NCBI GenBank assembly: GCA_003988855.1
Contig: QYAI01000104.1
Coordinates: 1 to 64,000 of the forward strand
Direction of reading: 5' to 3'
Source of the DNA: Arachnopeziza araneosa
Taxonomy: Eukaryota > Ascomycota > Leotiomycetes > Helotiales > Arachnopezizaceae
Length of the DNA: 64,000 nucleotides
The notes under the pieces: model-generated
What the model was told of the DNA's origin: nothing
Seen by the model: only the letters and a program-made list of their open reading frames with translations
Databases searched by the model: none
Shown: positions 36,250-48,105 of the stretch, piece by piece
Layout: every line of letters starts with the position of its first letter
Numbering within the stretch: the first letter of the stretch is position 1
Position numbers and translations under genes: made by a program

Positions 36250-36674
36250 ATGTGCATGTACAGAGGTAGCTCTGATGAAGACAAAGGCCGTTTTTCCGCC
36301 TTTTTAGTAAAGAATGACTCTATTTTCGTTTTTGAGACGAGGCAGAGGATTCTCCTGCTCTTTGACGTGATGATAGCTCTAAGCTTCCTGCTGATTCTCC
36401 GCGAAGTAGCACTTCAGACCCATCCCTCGACCACAAGACAAGATATCCGAGCATCACCGAAGAAGATTCTCTACAAATATATCCTTTTCGGGGCAGAGCA
36501 AGAGATTGAATTGTCTGCGTCTATGGGTGATATGTCACTAAGGAGACCGAAGAATTAGACCGTGATGACTATGAGTTGTTCGATGCTGCTAAAGACTATG
36601 TTTTCCAAGCAGTAGAACGAGATGATTTCCCCGGGGCTCTTGCGCATGAAAAGCTTTGGGAAGCTAGTTCCTAA
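36250..36674 (+). pseudogene. RGS-domain protein relic
   Basis: Two adjacent frames read as the second half of a fungal regulator-of-G-protein-signalling domain. The first gives SPKKILYKYILFGAEQEIEL. After a one-frame jump near 36530, the second gives TKETEELDRDDYELFDAAKD then YVFQAVERDDFPGALAHEKL, ending at a TAA at 36672. RGS proteins accelerate GTP hydrolysis on G-alpha subunits. The upstream part, where the first RGS helices should be, is not recognisable in any single frame. I therefore read this as a decayed fragment rather than a gene. Confidence 0.55.
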
Positions 36675-37414
36675 GGCCATACTGATCCTTGGATTATTTG
36701 GGCTGTTGTGCCTAATGGCAGGTATTTTTCTTCTTTTGTCCTGATGCGTAGAGATGCACCACAGAAACTAGGATTATGAGTGATTATCCATACCAAATGT
36801 CAAAGACACTTGCCGACTTTCCTCGCAGCTTATCCTAGCCTCCACACTTGGACTTTACAGTTCACTATCGTATCTGTACTCGCTTGAGATAATTTCAATA
36901 GCGGGCCAGATCTAAACAAAAATATACTTGCTAAGTTGTAAAGAAACGTAACAATTCGATTACGATTTGATACTTGATTTTTCGACAATCGATATTCCCT
37001 CTTCGCTCCTCACAGACATTCTCATTTCCATCTCAAAGCGTTACGGAACGAGATCTTCCGTACCCGAATAAGCAAAGCACTCTTATCCCACTATTAACCA
37101 CGTGTTTCAACCATAGCGGAGATGAACCTTCACCAATTCACCAATTAATGACCAGATTTTCAGGTTTCAAGAATTCCAAGATAGATTCCGGGGGGGAATT
37201 CTACAAGTGGGGTTCATTCCCTGCCTAAACTGGGAGGAAACGTGATACCCCACTAAGTTGAATGGAGGGGAACGTGAAAAGGTTCTCTCTTTTAAATGAC
37301 AATGATATATTTAATGTTCATGTTCATACGTGAGATGAGATGAGTATTTGACTCACTTTATTGCTTTTATTTTCATCTTCACCCACAAACAAACTCCCAC
37401 AACATCAACTCACA
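36675..37414. promoter_or_regulatory. Upstream region of the beta-mannosidase gene
   Basis: 740 bp without a credible gene. A CACGTG hexamer lies at 37099. The region close to the start codon is C/A-rich (acccacaaacaaactcccac), as is common in fungal leaders. Confidence 0.45.
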
Positions 37415-40194
37415 ATGCAGCTGCAACGTATCCCCGTCTCCAAAAACTGGATTTTCAAACAAGCCACGCATCTCAACAACTCATGCGCCTCCTCTGAGTT
37501 CCTGCCTGTGGCTCAATTCCCAACCGTAGCACACCTCGACCTTCTACATCATGGACTGATCCCCGATCCATACATTGATACAAACGAGTTAGACTGTCTG
37601 TGGGTGAACGACGCGGATTGGATCTACAAGACAACGCTTCCTCCACTTCTAGAAATAGTAGGAAATGAGAAGACAGTTCTCGTCTTCGATGGATTAGATA
37701 CCATCGTGGATGTCTTTGTCAACGATGAAAAGGTGTGGGAGAGTAGAGACATGCATCTCTCCCACCGAGTTGATGTGACCTCCATCATCACGGGATCAAA
37801 ACATAAACTGGGTGAAAACACCCTCGAATTACGATTCAAGAATGCACCCGCTTTCGCAAAGAAAGAGATGCAAAGAATGGGATACAAGGGAAATGGCACA
37901 GATGTCCACTTCGGCGGTCCAGAAAGGCTCTTTGTCCGGAAAGCACAGTATCACTGGGGGTGGGATTGGGGACCTGCTGTCAATACGTGTGGACCTTGGA
38001 AGGAGATCTGGGTTGAGATTTACGAGACGAAGATCGGTGAATTCTTGGTGCGCCAGGAGGTCAGTGATGATCTGAAATCGGCCGTGGTAAAGATCTCGGG
38101 GAAGATTGAAGGCAAGCGAGAGGGGGTTCTCGTACTACAGATCAAAGATCCAGATGGCAAAGCGGCGATATTGGAAGATGCAAAAAAGAGTGAGGTGACG
38201 ATCAACGCAAGCGGAGAATTCAAGACCGAGCTCAAAGTCCAGAATCCGCAGCTCTGGTGGCCATTCACGTATGGCTCTCAACCTCTGTACAGCGTCACGG
38301 CCACTCTCCCAAACGTCCACGCCGAGACTCGAACCATAGGCTTCAGACGCCTGCGTCTACTCCAACATCCCCTCAAGAGCGCCAAGGGGACATCCTTCAC
38401 CTTTGAGATAAACAACACCCGCATCTTCTGCGGTGGCTCCTGCTGGATCCCCGGCGATTGCATCCTCCCACGCATGACCGCCTCCCGCTACCGCGACTGG
38501 CTCTCCCTCGCAAGAGCCGGAAACCAAGTCATGATCCGCGTCTGGGGAGGCGGAATCGTCGAATCCGACTCCTTCTACAAATCTTGCGACGAGTTGGGTA
38601 TCTTGATCTGGCAAGACTTTCTCTTTGCATGCGGAGACTATCCCGCCAGCGACGATTTTTGCCAATTGGTGAAGACGGAGGCAGAGCAACAGGTAAAGAG
38701 AGTTGGTCATCACGCGAGTTTGGTTATCTGGTGTGGTAATAATGAGGATTATATGTTGGCGGAACGATGGGGGTGGGAGTATGATCAGGATGACCAAGAA
38801 GGTCCCTGGGATAAGACGAATTTTCCCGCCAGGAAGATTTATGAGAGGGTGTTGCCTGAGCTATGTGAGAGGTTGGCAGGAGATGTGCCGTACTGGAGGA
38901 GTAGTCCTTATGGTGGGAAGCCGAGTAATGATTTCACCGTAGGGGACGCGCATATTTGGAATGGTGAGATCCCCTTCAAGTCGCTTCTCGCACGCGGGAC
39001 TCATTTACAGTCTTTTAAAAATGAATCGTATATCCAACGAGCTGACATAAAGGATAGTCTGGCATGGCAAGATGTCTCCCTTTCAAGAATATAAAGCCTA
39101 CACCTCCCGCTTCGTTTCGGAATTCGGCTTTGAATCCGCTCCTTCGCTCCGCACCCTTCACACCGCTATCACAAAGCCTTCTGAACGGCATTGGCAATCC
39201 TTAACTTTTGACGCGCATGATAAGGGACCAGGTCATCAACGTCGCTATGGGATGTACAGCGGCGAGAATTTCCGATTCCGTTTCAACCCATTGAAGGACT
39301 TCGTCTATTGCAGTCAATTTTTGCAGGCAGAGGCGATGAAATACGCATATAACCACTGGCGGCGAGAGTTTCGGGGCTCGGGAGATGAGATATGTTCGGG
39401 AATTTTGGTGTGGCAGTTGGTGAGCTTCTTGTCTTTCTTTCTGTCCAAAGCCGTTATCATTCCAGGCAAAACGTACTATTAGAACTAAAACAACACATCA
39501 GAACGATATCTGGCCTGCCACCAGCTGGGCCCTGGTAGACGTAGATTTTAACCTCAAACCCTCATTCTACATCACGAAGCGCGCTCTGGCAAAAATCGTC
39601 GTCGGCATGGAACGTCTCGTTACTTCGACGATTCCATACATGGTAACCTCGTATCCCTCAGCCAAGCGTAAACTAGTCATTTGGGCCGTCAACGGCTTCC
39701 TCTATCCTCTCGAATGCATATTGAAACTCTCGGCATTTGATATCGAATCAGGTAAGAAGGTAGAATTGAAAGAAAAGGCGAAGAGGGTAAGCTTAAAAGC
39801 AAATCAAACAACTGAGTTATTGGAGATTGAATTGGGAGAGCACGCCGAGAAGATGGTGGTTGTTGCTTATCTGGATGATGCGGAATTTGAAGAGAGGTTG
39901 GCCAGGTGGGTGGACTGGCCGGAACCTCTAAAATTCATCCAGTTCTCCAAGAAACCGAATGTACTGGCGAAAGTCGAAGAAGAGGAAGTCGTGTTGACTG
40001 CTGATGCGCCCGTGAAAGGGGTCATGCTGTCTGTGCCTCTGAGTGAAAAGGGTGAAGATGCGAAGTGGAGTGATAATTTCGTAGATTTGGTTCCGGGGGA
40101 AGAGGTTAGGGTGCCGGTCAAAGGCCTAGCGGAGAGAAAGGTTGAGACGAGGTGGCTTTGTGACTGGGAAAATGTGGAGGGTTTTGAGCTGTGA
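37415..40194 (+). CDS. Beta-mannosidase, glycoside hydrolase family 2 (B type, no signal peptide)
   Basis: Three exons (37415-38963, 39058-39419, 39502-40194; introns 94 and 82 bp) give 867 residues, normal for the family. I start at MQLQRIPVSKNW because GH2 mannosidases begin this way; an in-frame ATG 18 codons earlier is less likely. The first splice (AATG|GTGAGA ... GGATAG|TC) restores the conserved HIWNVWHGKMSPFQEY. The N-terminal sugar-binding domain has YHWGWDWGP. The acid/base is Glu444 in CGNNED, and the nucleophile is Glu538 in RFVSEFGFES. WQLNDIWPATSWALVD marks the end of the barrel. It releases mannose from beta-1,4-manno-oligosaccharides. The lack of a secretion signal suggests an intracellular enzyme acting on imported mannobiose and similar sugars. 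Confidence 0.92.
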
Positions 40195-40244
40195 GCTGTG
40201 AGCTGAAAGTTGGTGTGGCGGTTGGAGAGAGTGGTTGGATATCT

Positions 40245-41501
40245 TTAGTATTTATAACATAGGTAATCCGCTTGGGTAGACATAAAATCTCGAACCTGCC
40301 GATCAGGAGCCATGCCTAGCATAGGCATGATGTCCGTCAATTTAGCTGACGAACCATCTTGTCTACTACCTCCATAGTCTATCGATCGGGTTAATGGGTT
40401 CTCCTGCTGCCACAGCCACCACAATCTATCCAACTGTGTGTGATGTAAGAAGAAAATAGGATCTAGATTTTACGTCAGCTCAAACCGTCGCAAATAATCT
40501 AGGAACTAAGCTCACCATTTGGCGCAGTCAAAAGCCCCATGTCACCGTTTGTGCTCCGAGAAATCCCAGCGTGGACACTTTCGTGCGGGCCCTCTCCGAG
40601 CTTGATGTTGAATGTAGCGTAATCTATGATGGAAGTCACAGCTGCGATGACTTCGGGGGTGTAGGCGTAGCCTAGCATCTCTTGCAGACCAATTTCAGGT
40701 ACTCCAGCCATGAAATCGCGCTCGAGGCAATGCGGTTCGGTATTATTATGTTTGTAGTGGACACGGAGATGTTGGAACGGTCCGTCGAGCACGCAGTACG
40801 AATCAGAGTCGGAGGAGTTGGTGCTCGTGCCATTTCCACCACTTGAAGACATAATTAGTAAAATTCGTAAGTAGGTTGCGGGAGTTAATTTATGAGTAAG
40901 TCTGGTCGTTCATCGACAAGTTGTTCTCTAAATGATATAAGATACTTACAAGCCATTGAAAGGACTCCAAATTTTCGCTTTTGACGGTGCTGCTGAGTCT
41001 GCTACCCAGTCCCAATACCTAATCGCAGTTAGAATAAGCCATCCTTGATGGAAGACACCATTTACATTGCAACACCGTTGTACCCACAAGAATGAAGTGC
41101 AGCCTCATATACATGAATAAAATACCGATGCCATGGTAGGAACGAAGCGCGCCCATGAACTTGATATCGGTGAGTTTTACGTTGAACCAGAAGTATAATA
41201 AGTAATTGAACTCACTCTCGTTCTCTAAAACACTGTGCACATAAGCAAAGTCGTCATATAGAGTTGAGTTGACGAGTCCTATCCTGGAGGGTTTTGTCGC
41301 CAAACAGAGAACAGCGTCAATGTACGAACTACGTTCTACATCTGTGGCCGCACTCCACTCCCTGCGGAGCGCAGGAGTTTGGCAAGGGCGTGATAGAATC
41401 AAGCTTGGTTGCAAATAGAGAATGGAAAGTGTTAAATGAACGAAAATAAATATCGTCAGGAGTAAGATAAACACTCCTTTTACAAGTATCATAAAATCCA
41501 T
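40245..41501 (-). CDS. Tyrosinase (type-3 copper monooxygenase), short form
   Basis: Five exons (41501-41216, 41159-41066, 41018-40950, 40841-40516, 40462-40245; introns 56, 47, 108 and 53 bp) join in frame to 330 residues. Residues 1 to ~30 are strongly hydrophobic (MDFMILVKGVFILLLTIFIF), a signal peptide or anchor. Copper site A is YDDFAYVH(89)...ENEIH(97)GRASFLPWH(106)RYF; HSCGYNG and MYWDW follow. GFGGNGT precedes the insert. Copper site B is GPH(236)ESVH(240)...GDM...NDPIFFLH(265)H(266)TQLDRLWW. The enzyme oxidises phenols to quinones, as in melanin or pigment formation. It ends ~60 residues after site B, with no C-terminal lid domain, as in the short secreted fungal type. Several introns end in AAG. 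Confidence 0.9.
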
Positions 41502-44069
41502 AGTTCGAGCATTTGTGAGAGATGAGAAATTTAACTCTGGATGAAAAGATGGAGAGAGGCTTGGCGCCTAAAAATATTGCCCATCTTGAAGACTGGAAAG
41601 GCGGACCGGATGACGCGGTTGTATTTACATGTGGAATACGTGGGCTTGATCGAAGAACCACTGTGGCGCTCATGATAATGAGCTGTTGGTTTATGAAGTG
41701 GTAAGCCACAACTTATGAACCGCAATCCCAAATCCACCTATCCTTAGAACGGGAAGATGCCATGCAGACTTCGCAATGCCAATCAATAGGAATCCTCACC
41801 GAGTCGCATCCCGTTCACACGAGGGTTAATCTATCGGATGCATTAACCGAGTCTTTCTCGGTCAGGGATCTCCGATTGGATGAGACCATGTTCACAAGGG
41901 AAGTGTAGAAAGCTTGGCGATATCTTTAACTTGACTTGGAGAGTTGGTCGAGGTATCGCGGTACCTCGTTCGCCGCTTTCTCAATCCACACCGCATTCGT
42001 AAATAGAATCTGACGAAATTGAACGGAGCAAGTCTGGTGACAAGTCGGGATTGCGTCACCTGAGTATATTAGACGAGCTGATATTGTTATCGTGAACATG
42101 GCAGCTGTTATCTTCTGCAATGGTGTGCTCATTTCATGGACGTGAATACTAATCAGTGGGCACTTGCCTGTGTTACCAGTAGGTAGATCGCCTTTAAGAC
42201 CATGTTTTTCTCCTCCCGGCAAAGACCCGAAGGAGAAATCTTGCTTCAAGTCGTTATTACACACGAATTCAAGATTCTAGTGTAGTCGTTCAAGCCATGC
42301 CTTAGTAGGGGCGGGGGGATAAGAGTAATTTAAATAAAAAGCAGGTTGTTTAAGCTTAAGATTCAAGGGGATTAAGGGGACAGCAAAGACTGTAAGAAGG
42401 TGGCTCAGACCATTTGTCATTCTACTCTTTCCACAACGATCCTCTCAGGATTGCTCCCGATGCTGCGTTCGGAATTTGGCAAGGACTAGTCTCATCATAG
42501 CCTGTTATGAAAAGGACAGTTGCTGAGAGAAAGGGAGAAGAGAAAATTGAGGGCGGGAGAGCGAGACTTTTTACTCGACCCAAGCGCACAGGCCAATCCT
42601 CTGCCAACTTCAATCTTTGCGGCTTGAACAAACCTCTCAAGCAACGACCGTGTGACAGTCACCAATGCATCATTGATTTGCTTCAACTTACTCAAGATAA
42701 AGTAAGGTAGGTAAGTAACAAGATCGGATCTACTTTACTTCTAGTCGGAGTCACATTCTTTGACAATGCTTACAACTATAATATGGAAACCCTAACTATG
42801 AGAATGACATATCGAGAAGAGAGCGGCGACCGTAAAACAAGCGTTCGGATTGACAACAGTGAAATTGGTTTCAATTCAGCTAAATGTTAAGGCTTTTACA
42901 ATCTTGGCATGAGATATTCATTGCATCACGTCCTCTCCACCCTCAGAAATTGATGGCAAAAGAAGTCCAGGAAATATCCATCGTATAATGATTAACCAAA
43001 GCCCCTCTTGTTGACTACCTGTCATGTAGTTAAATGTTAGCAGGACATTTTAGCTTTACCTAGTAACCGAGCAATATTAATTTGCACGTAAATAGAGGTT
43101 GGCTTATCACTTGATGAACGATAGGTTATGTGATAGGTGCTACCTATAGAGATATAATCAAGGAGAGCGCCTGTTTCAACCTGAAGAAAACGAGGACAAC
43201 GGATGGCGACCTGAAACTTTTGCCAGTCAAGATTTACGATCGGAGGGATCTCTAACCTTTCCCCCACTCTGAGTTAAAGAGTCGCCACTCATCACATTCC
43301 GTATGGTTCTGATATTTTGCACGTCTTGGCATGCACCTTGGATTTTGACAGCCGTGGTTTACTGGCGGGATTTGTTCCTGGACAAACGTCGCGGAGGTTG
43401 GATGCATGCCCAGCCGGGGAATTGGACAGAACAGGAAAATAGTTTGGTAATCATGAGAGTGATGGCTAAACAAGTGTTATAGAATCAACGATTCTTAGTC
43501 TTTGTATATACTCTCCAGACGAGCAAAGGTGGTTCAAGGGACCTCTTTTGGAAGATATATCCTTTTCTCTCTCTCTAGTCTAGTCCTTTGCAAAAGTACG
43601 TTTCCAGCATTCAAATTGCCGCTCAAATCCACAGATCCTCCTTAGACTTTTTCAAGTCCGGATGCCGTGTAACGCTGCTGAATCAGCATTGACTACTGTA
43701 GAGTTTTGTCTTTGCCTTCAATCGATTTCTCTTTGGTGTGTTGCACAGTGTACACCACCCATTGTCTCAATGGCAATGATACTACATACCAAGGATGGAC
43801 GGGGTATTTTTCAATGCCGACATCAACAGGCTAGATAACTCCGATTTTTCGCATTCCGAAAACAGAAATCCATGTTGATCCAATGCAGAAAGAGTCATTT
43901 ATTCCTTGCAGTTGAGTTTTGCTGCCCTGGCCGAGCAGATAACAGCTCCTTGACATCCAGGATGTACTTAACCCAAAAACTGGCTCTATAAGGAGAGTGG
44001 GATTCCAATCTCAGGAAACCTCAATCTGGACTTCTTGAGGCTCGCTCAATTATTAAAGTTACCCTCAAT
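41502..44069. other. Intergenic stretch, 2.6 kb
   Basis: No intact gene recognised. Minus-strand frames at 43037-43267 and 43252-43473 overlap and could be one shifted relic (...ECDEWRLFNSEWG then LEIPPIVNLDWQKFQVAIRC). The minus frame at 41926-42264 is also unidentifiable. I do not call these genes. Confidence 0.4.
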
Positions 44070-44643
44070 TAGCACCATCTTCTATCAAGAGCACCGCCTT
44101 TTTATCCACCACTCCTTTCATTACCACAAAGGACAAGACAGAAATCTTCTATAAGGACTGGGGTAATCCATCTGGGAAGCTAGTTGTATTTAGTCATGGT
44201 TGGCCTCTCAATAGTGATAACTGGGAAAACCGTAAGTTTCCAGCTGCCTTGTGGTCTTCTCTTCAAACCATCGTTCATCGAGTGACTGCTAACTCTCTGG
44301 GGACTCAGAAATGTTCTTCCTAGCAAATCAGGGCTACCGCACCATCGCCCACGACCGCCGTGGCCACGGACGCTCCAGCCAGCCTTGGGAAGGAAACGAC
44401 ATGGACACCTGGACCGACGATCTCTTGGCCCTCATCGAGCACCTCGATCTTAAAGATGCCATGCTTGTAGGTCACTCGACTGGCGGTGGAGAAGTGACTC
44501 AATTCCTCAGTCGCCATGGCTCCAGTCGGGTCTCCAAAGCTGTCCTCGTCGGCGCCAACCTGCCTTGTATGATATTAGGCTCCACGGCAAACCCTCGGAT
44601 TTTCTCGCTTCACCTCGTCAGTGGCCGAAAGGGGATCCTTTGA
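44070..44643 (+). pseudogene. Truncated alpha/beta hydrolase (non-heme chloroperoxidase/arylesterase type)
   Basis: Exon-like blocks to 44231 and from 44309 (77-bp intron) read FITTKDKTEIFYKDWG, FSHGWPLNSDNWENQ, FLANQGYRTIAHDRRGHGRS, then LIEHLDLKDAMLVGHSTGGG. That includes the nucleophile elbow GHSTGG and the HGWPL oxyanion loop. The family normally runs on for about 120 more residues carrying the catalytic Asp and His. Here similarity stops after KAVLVGAN (about 44565), and the frame ends at 44643 with an unrelated tail. No ATG precedes FITTKD in frame before a stop. Both ends are therefore broken, and I call it a pseudogene. Confidence 0.75.
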
Positions 44644-45203
44644 GCCCCCCAAAATTTATAGTGCTGCAAAATAGCATACTTAATGAGCAGCAGTACCGTG
44701 GGATGGCAATTGAATCAATCCTGATAGGAGGTAGCTAAACACGTACCCCAGGATTTAGAGACAGGCTGAAGACGTTAAGCCACCCTCTAAAACTGCACAT
44801 TTTGCCTTCTGGACTCATCTGGCATTTGGTTTCATAAGGCCAGTCTTGATGGCAATGATTATTGCAATTAATGCATCCATTGCAGCAGATATATAATGAT
44901 CTCGGTATATGTTTGACACGTCATCACTTAAATCTGATCTCAGAGAGAATAACAGTCGCGCATTTGATGGTATAGAATTCCGCAGCCATTTTCTAACAGT
45001 ACAGATCGTTCACAGTTTTCGCAGTAGCGCCTGAGGTTGTACAATTGGCCAAATAGCAGCGTCACTAGCAAGGCCATTTTATGCCACGAGACTCCATAAA
45101 TGTATTCTCCATTCCGTGATGCCTTCCATATGCAAATTAACGCATCTAACCCGCTCTCTCCCGTCTTTGACCGCTCAGAGTACCGAAATTGACCGACTGA
45201 TGC
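44644..45203. other. Spacer between the hydrolase relic and sss1
   Basis: 560 bp without reading frames of interest. It includes the 3' flank of sss1. Confidence 0.45.
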
Positions 45204-45526
45204 TCATGCGCCACCGACAAGAATATTGTTCACCGGAATATGGACTACCACCAGATCAGCGAAAGCGATAAGTGGTGGAAGGAGAGAATCTTACTGAGCT
45301 TCACCACGTAGCCAACTAATCCCATAACCAGGAAACCGACTCCTACGGCCTGGCAGATCTTTGTGTACTCCATTCTGCTGGCTGCGAGAGGCACATGTCA
45401 GTATTATGACCTCAGCAGGGCTGCTCCATTGAAGAACTCACGCTTCTGGCATCTGTTGAGAAACTGTAGGCCATCCTTCAGGAAATCTCTGGGCAGGTCA
45501 AGAGCTTCTTGGATTTGATCTGACAT
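45204..45526 (-). CDS. sss1: SEC61 translocon gamma subunit (Sss1)
   Basis: Three small exons, 45526-45442, 45381-45295 and 45244-45204 (introns 60 and 50 bp), join in frame to exactly 70 residues, the usual SEC61-gamma size. Exon 1 gives MSDQIQEALDLPRDFLKDGL and QFLNRCQKP; exon 2 gives SRMEYTKICQAVGVGFLVMG and LVGYVVKL; exon 3 gives IHIPVNNILVGGA. The C-terminal hydrophobic helix (about 40-62) is the single tail-anchored membrane segment. The amphipathic N-terminal helix clamps SEC61-alpha at the ER membrane. No exon is long enough to show up as an obvious open frame, so the gene is easily missed. It is an essential housekeeping gene. Confidence 0.95.
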
Positions 45527-46281
45527 GATGGGAGGCTGGATTGGAGAGGTGCGAGGTGTTGTTGAGGCGAGATGGTATCGCAAAGTGAAATGAGTTCAAT
45601 GTTCAACTGATGATGCCACGTCTTCGGAATAAAATAAATAGAACCCCGAACTAGAAGGAGTCGCTAGGGGCTCTGTTTGATGCCTGAGGCACCAACATGG
45701 TCCAGCCCCTTACCCATGCCTTCGACCACCGCATCCATAGTCTATTCCGGATTCGACAGCGAACCTCACCACACGGTCTGATGTCGGTGGCGGTGCTTTT
45801 CGGACTTTCGCCTCAGGTCATATCTGCCCTTGCCCCGACCTTCTAACCCAACAAAGTCGTGATGATATACAAATGGCAGGACAACAAGTATATTTCAAGC
45901 CGCAAGACGTGCGTTCTTATGGGCCTCGGACCACGATCTGGCGAGATCCTACAAGCTCGCAGAATGATCTGGAGCTTCCTTGCTCTTAATGCTACTCGAT
46001 ACGACTCTGGCAGTCATTCTCTCGATCCTTGTAATCCATCTCTAACATCTCAAGCATTATTTCGCAAATGGTTCTTGGATACAAAGACTTCTTGGAGTAG
46101 TTCTGCAAGGAGTGGAGGCACTTCATACCAAGGTTCTAAAAGACGCCCCAGTTTTGATCTATCTCACTCAACATCCTCGAGATGTCCGCAATTTATGTTT
46201 CCGATGGTCACGAACTCAAGGCATCAATTGAATCCAAAGTTGAAAAACACACGTTGACTCTGTTTCTCGGTTCTATCAAAT
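45527..46281. other. Upstream region of sss1 and 3' flank of the 46282 gene
   Basis: 755 bp. A plus-strand open frame at 45859-46257 overlaps this interval but has no recognisable features. I treat it as chance. Confidence 0.4.
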
Positions 46282-46719
46282 CTAAAACCTTAAAGTGTAT
46301 TCGCTATCTTCCACATTCCAAAACAATACCTCTACAACATCCACCATGGGCTGTGAGGTACTTCCACGTTGCACCAGCCTCTTCATCGCTGGAGCATAGT
46401 TCTCTTCATCAAGAGGCGTTCTATCAGTCTGCGCGGACCATCTGATAATGATCTCATCGAAAAACTGTTTTGTATTTAACCTATCTTCTAAATTCATCTC
46501 CTTTCTTCCCACAATACACTCGTTCAAAATCTTCTCTTCAAATTCAGAGTATGTCCAATGAGGGTTGATTGAGAGGTTTCTGGGACTACTGTAGCCGGCG
46601 GAGATACCATGGCGTTGATAGGCGGAGCTATCGAAGGTTTGAATTCGAACGGTGATGTTTTGAGGAATGGATAGTGAAGGGGGAGAGTTGCTATGAGAGA
46701 CGTTGCTGCTTGTTTGCAT
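46282..46719 (-). CDS. Hypothetical protein, 145 aa
   Basis: A single-exon frame from the ATG at 46719 (MQTSSNVSHSNSPPSL). Residues 1-20 are Ser/Pro-rich. From ~22 on it is ordered: NITVRIQTFDSSAYQRHGIS, PHWTYSEFEEKILNECI, EDRLNTKQFFDEIIIRW, then a C-terminal strand-like VDVVEVLFWNVEDSEYTL. Mixed alternating hydrophobic residues suggest a small alpha/beta fold. I do not recognise the family. Codon quality and the lack of stops support a real gene. Confidence 0.5.
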   Translation of the reverse strand: MQTSSNVSHSNSPPSLSIPQNITVRIQTFDSSAYQRHGISAGYSSPRNLSINPHWTYSEFEEKILNECIVGRKEMNLEDRLNTKQFFDEIIIRWSAQTDRTPLDEENYAPAMKRLVQRGSTSQPMVDVVEVLFWNVEDSEYTLRF

Positions 46720-48105
46720 GATTGCTAGATCTGGATCAAGATCTGTGAGTTCTTTTATGGATGGAAATTTTGATCTTGGATTTTCGTAGGCTCGACTTTC
46801 AATGAGATTTTGATGAGGTCAGGGATGAAGGGATTGTATGGAAATCTTTTATATCGCATCAAGGTAGCAAAGGGTTGTGAATCACAAAGAAGTATTGAGT
46901 ATCGAATATTGAATATGAATGAAGCCGGAGGTGTCTTTTTTCTTTGTTCTCATTTATGAAGAAACACACCGTCTCCCTCCAATATAATGATCATATTTTT
47001 GCAAAACAGTATAAATATTTCCGTACCCGATGTTCTCTGCAATAAAACTGTGCAGAAAAAAATTGCTAAATCATTTAGAGGTGTTGTGTATGCATCTTTC
47101 TTCAAAGCTGCGAAAGGTTTCTACAGATATGTATAGAAGAACTTCAGCGGTAAAGCTTACGTGCTCAACGTCGCTCTCTTTGGCCAACAATTAAGAGTTC
47201 CAGCGATGTAAATACTATCTTCTTATATAATGCTGCCAATATCTCAACTTTGTAGGACAGCGATTGGGAGATTCGAGACATAGCTTATACATATTATTTC
47301 TGCTGTGGCTAAGTCTGTAGCAATGGAAACTTGCAAAGATCTATACAGGAGAACTCATAATTAAATTGTTATCGTTTAAACAAGCGATCAGTTCTCTGAA
47401 AATTCTTGGGAATCTGCTTTCTAGGAAGTAGGTAGGTTATATGCCGAAAGCGCATATTTACCTGTGTCATGAAAGACGCTACAAAGAAAGCCAAAAAGAA
47501 GAGAGCTCTGCTAATGAATCGTGTAAACCACAATCGATGCTACTTCCGTTAGAGCGCCGAATGAAAGGCAGGCTTAAAACAGAAGTGGTTAAGTAGTACC
47601 TCGTGGCTGCGTAAAAGAGGTAGTATGGTGCAACGGCGGCTGAGATCATACGGCGACGATGGAATTTAATATTATTGATCATTACCCTCTTCCTAATGAG
47701 GAACAAATCTGCGCACAAGAAGAATAAGGCGAAACTTCCCACGGTAAGATGGTGGTTACCCTGGTGACCCCGACCTAAACCCTACGGGTACAAATGCAGG
47801 CGAAGGAAGCTTGCTGACGGAGTCGGTCGGCAACGTCGGACTGCACCAGCGCATCCTGACCTGTTCGACTCAACCGTACCTAGGTACCCTTGAAACAAAC
47901 GCATCCTTTGCTGGCTCTCGCCGAGATCTTCATTTTATCTCCGTCTGGGGACTTGTTTACCATACTTCTAGAGCCAAAACCTCACAAGCTCTTCAGGCTT
48001 CATCAACCCCGCCACCCCCGCTACGCCATTCATTACCCTGGATCATCTCCAGCCGAATATATGCAAATTATGTAAAACATCTATGCAGTTCACGACGTAT
48101 CAACC
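46720..48105. promoter_or_regulatory. Upstream region between the 46282 gene and the HbrB gene
   Basis: About 1.4 kb between divergent genes. I see only short frames. The stretch just before 48106 is C-rich, as is usual for a fungal leader. An overlapping plus-strand frame (47811-48431) is a shadow of the HbrB gene start. Confidence 0.45.

Noticed and set aside
18356..36900. A 17-bp string, cttgagataatttcaat, shared near 18358 and 36883
   Set aside because: It is short and A/T-rich, with no flanking similarity that I can see; chance or a very old element. Not enough to call a repeat family.
45859..46257. 132-codon plus-strand frame
   Set aside because: It has no recognisable motif. Alternative frames look equally plausible, which argues for chance.
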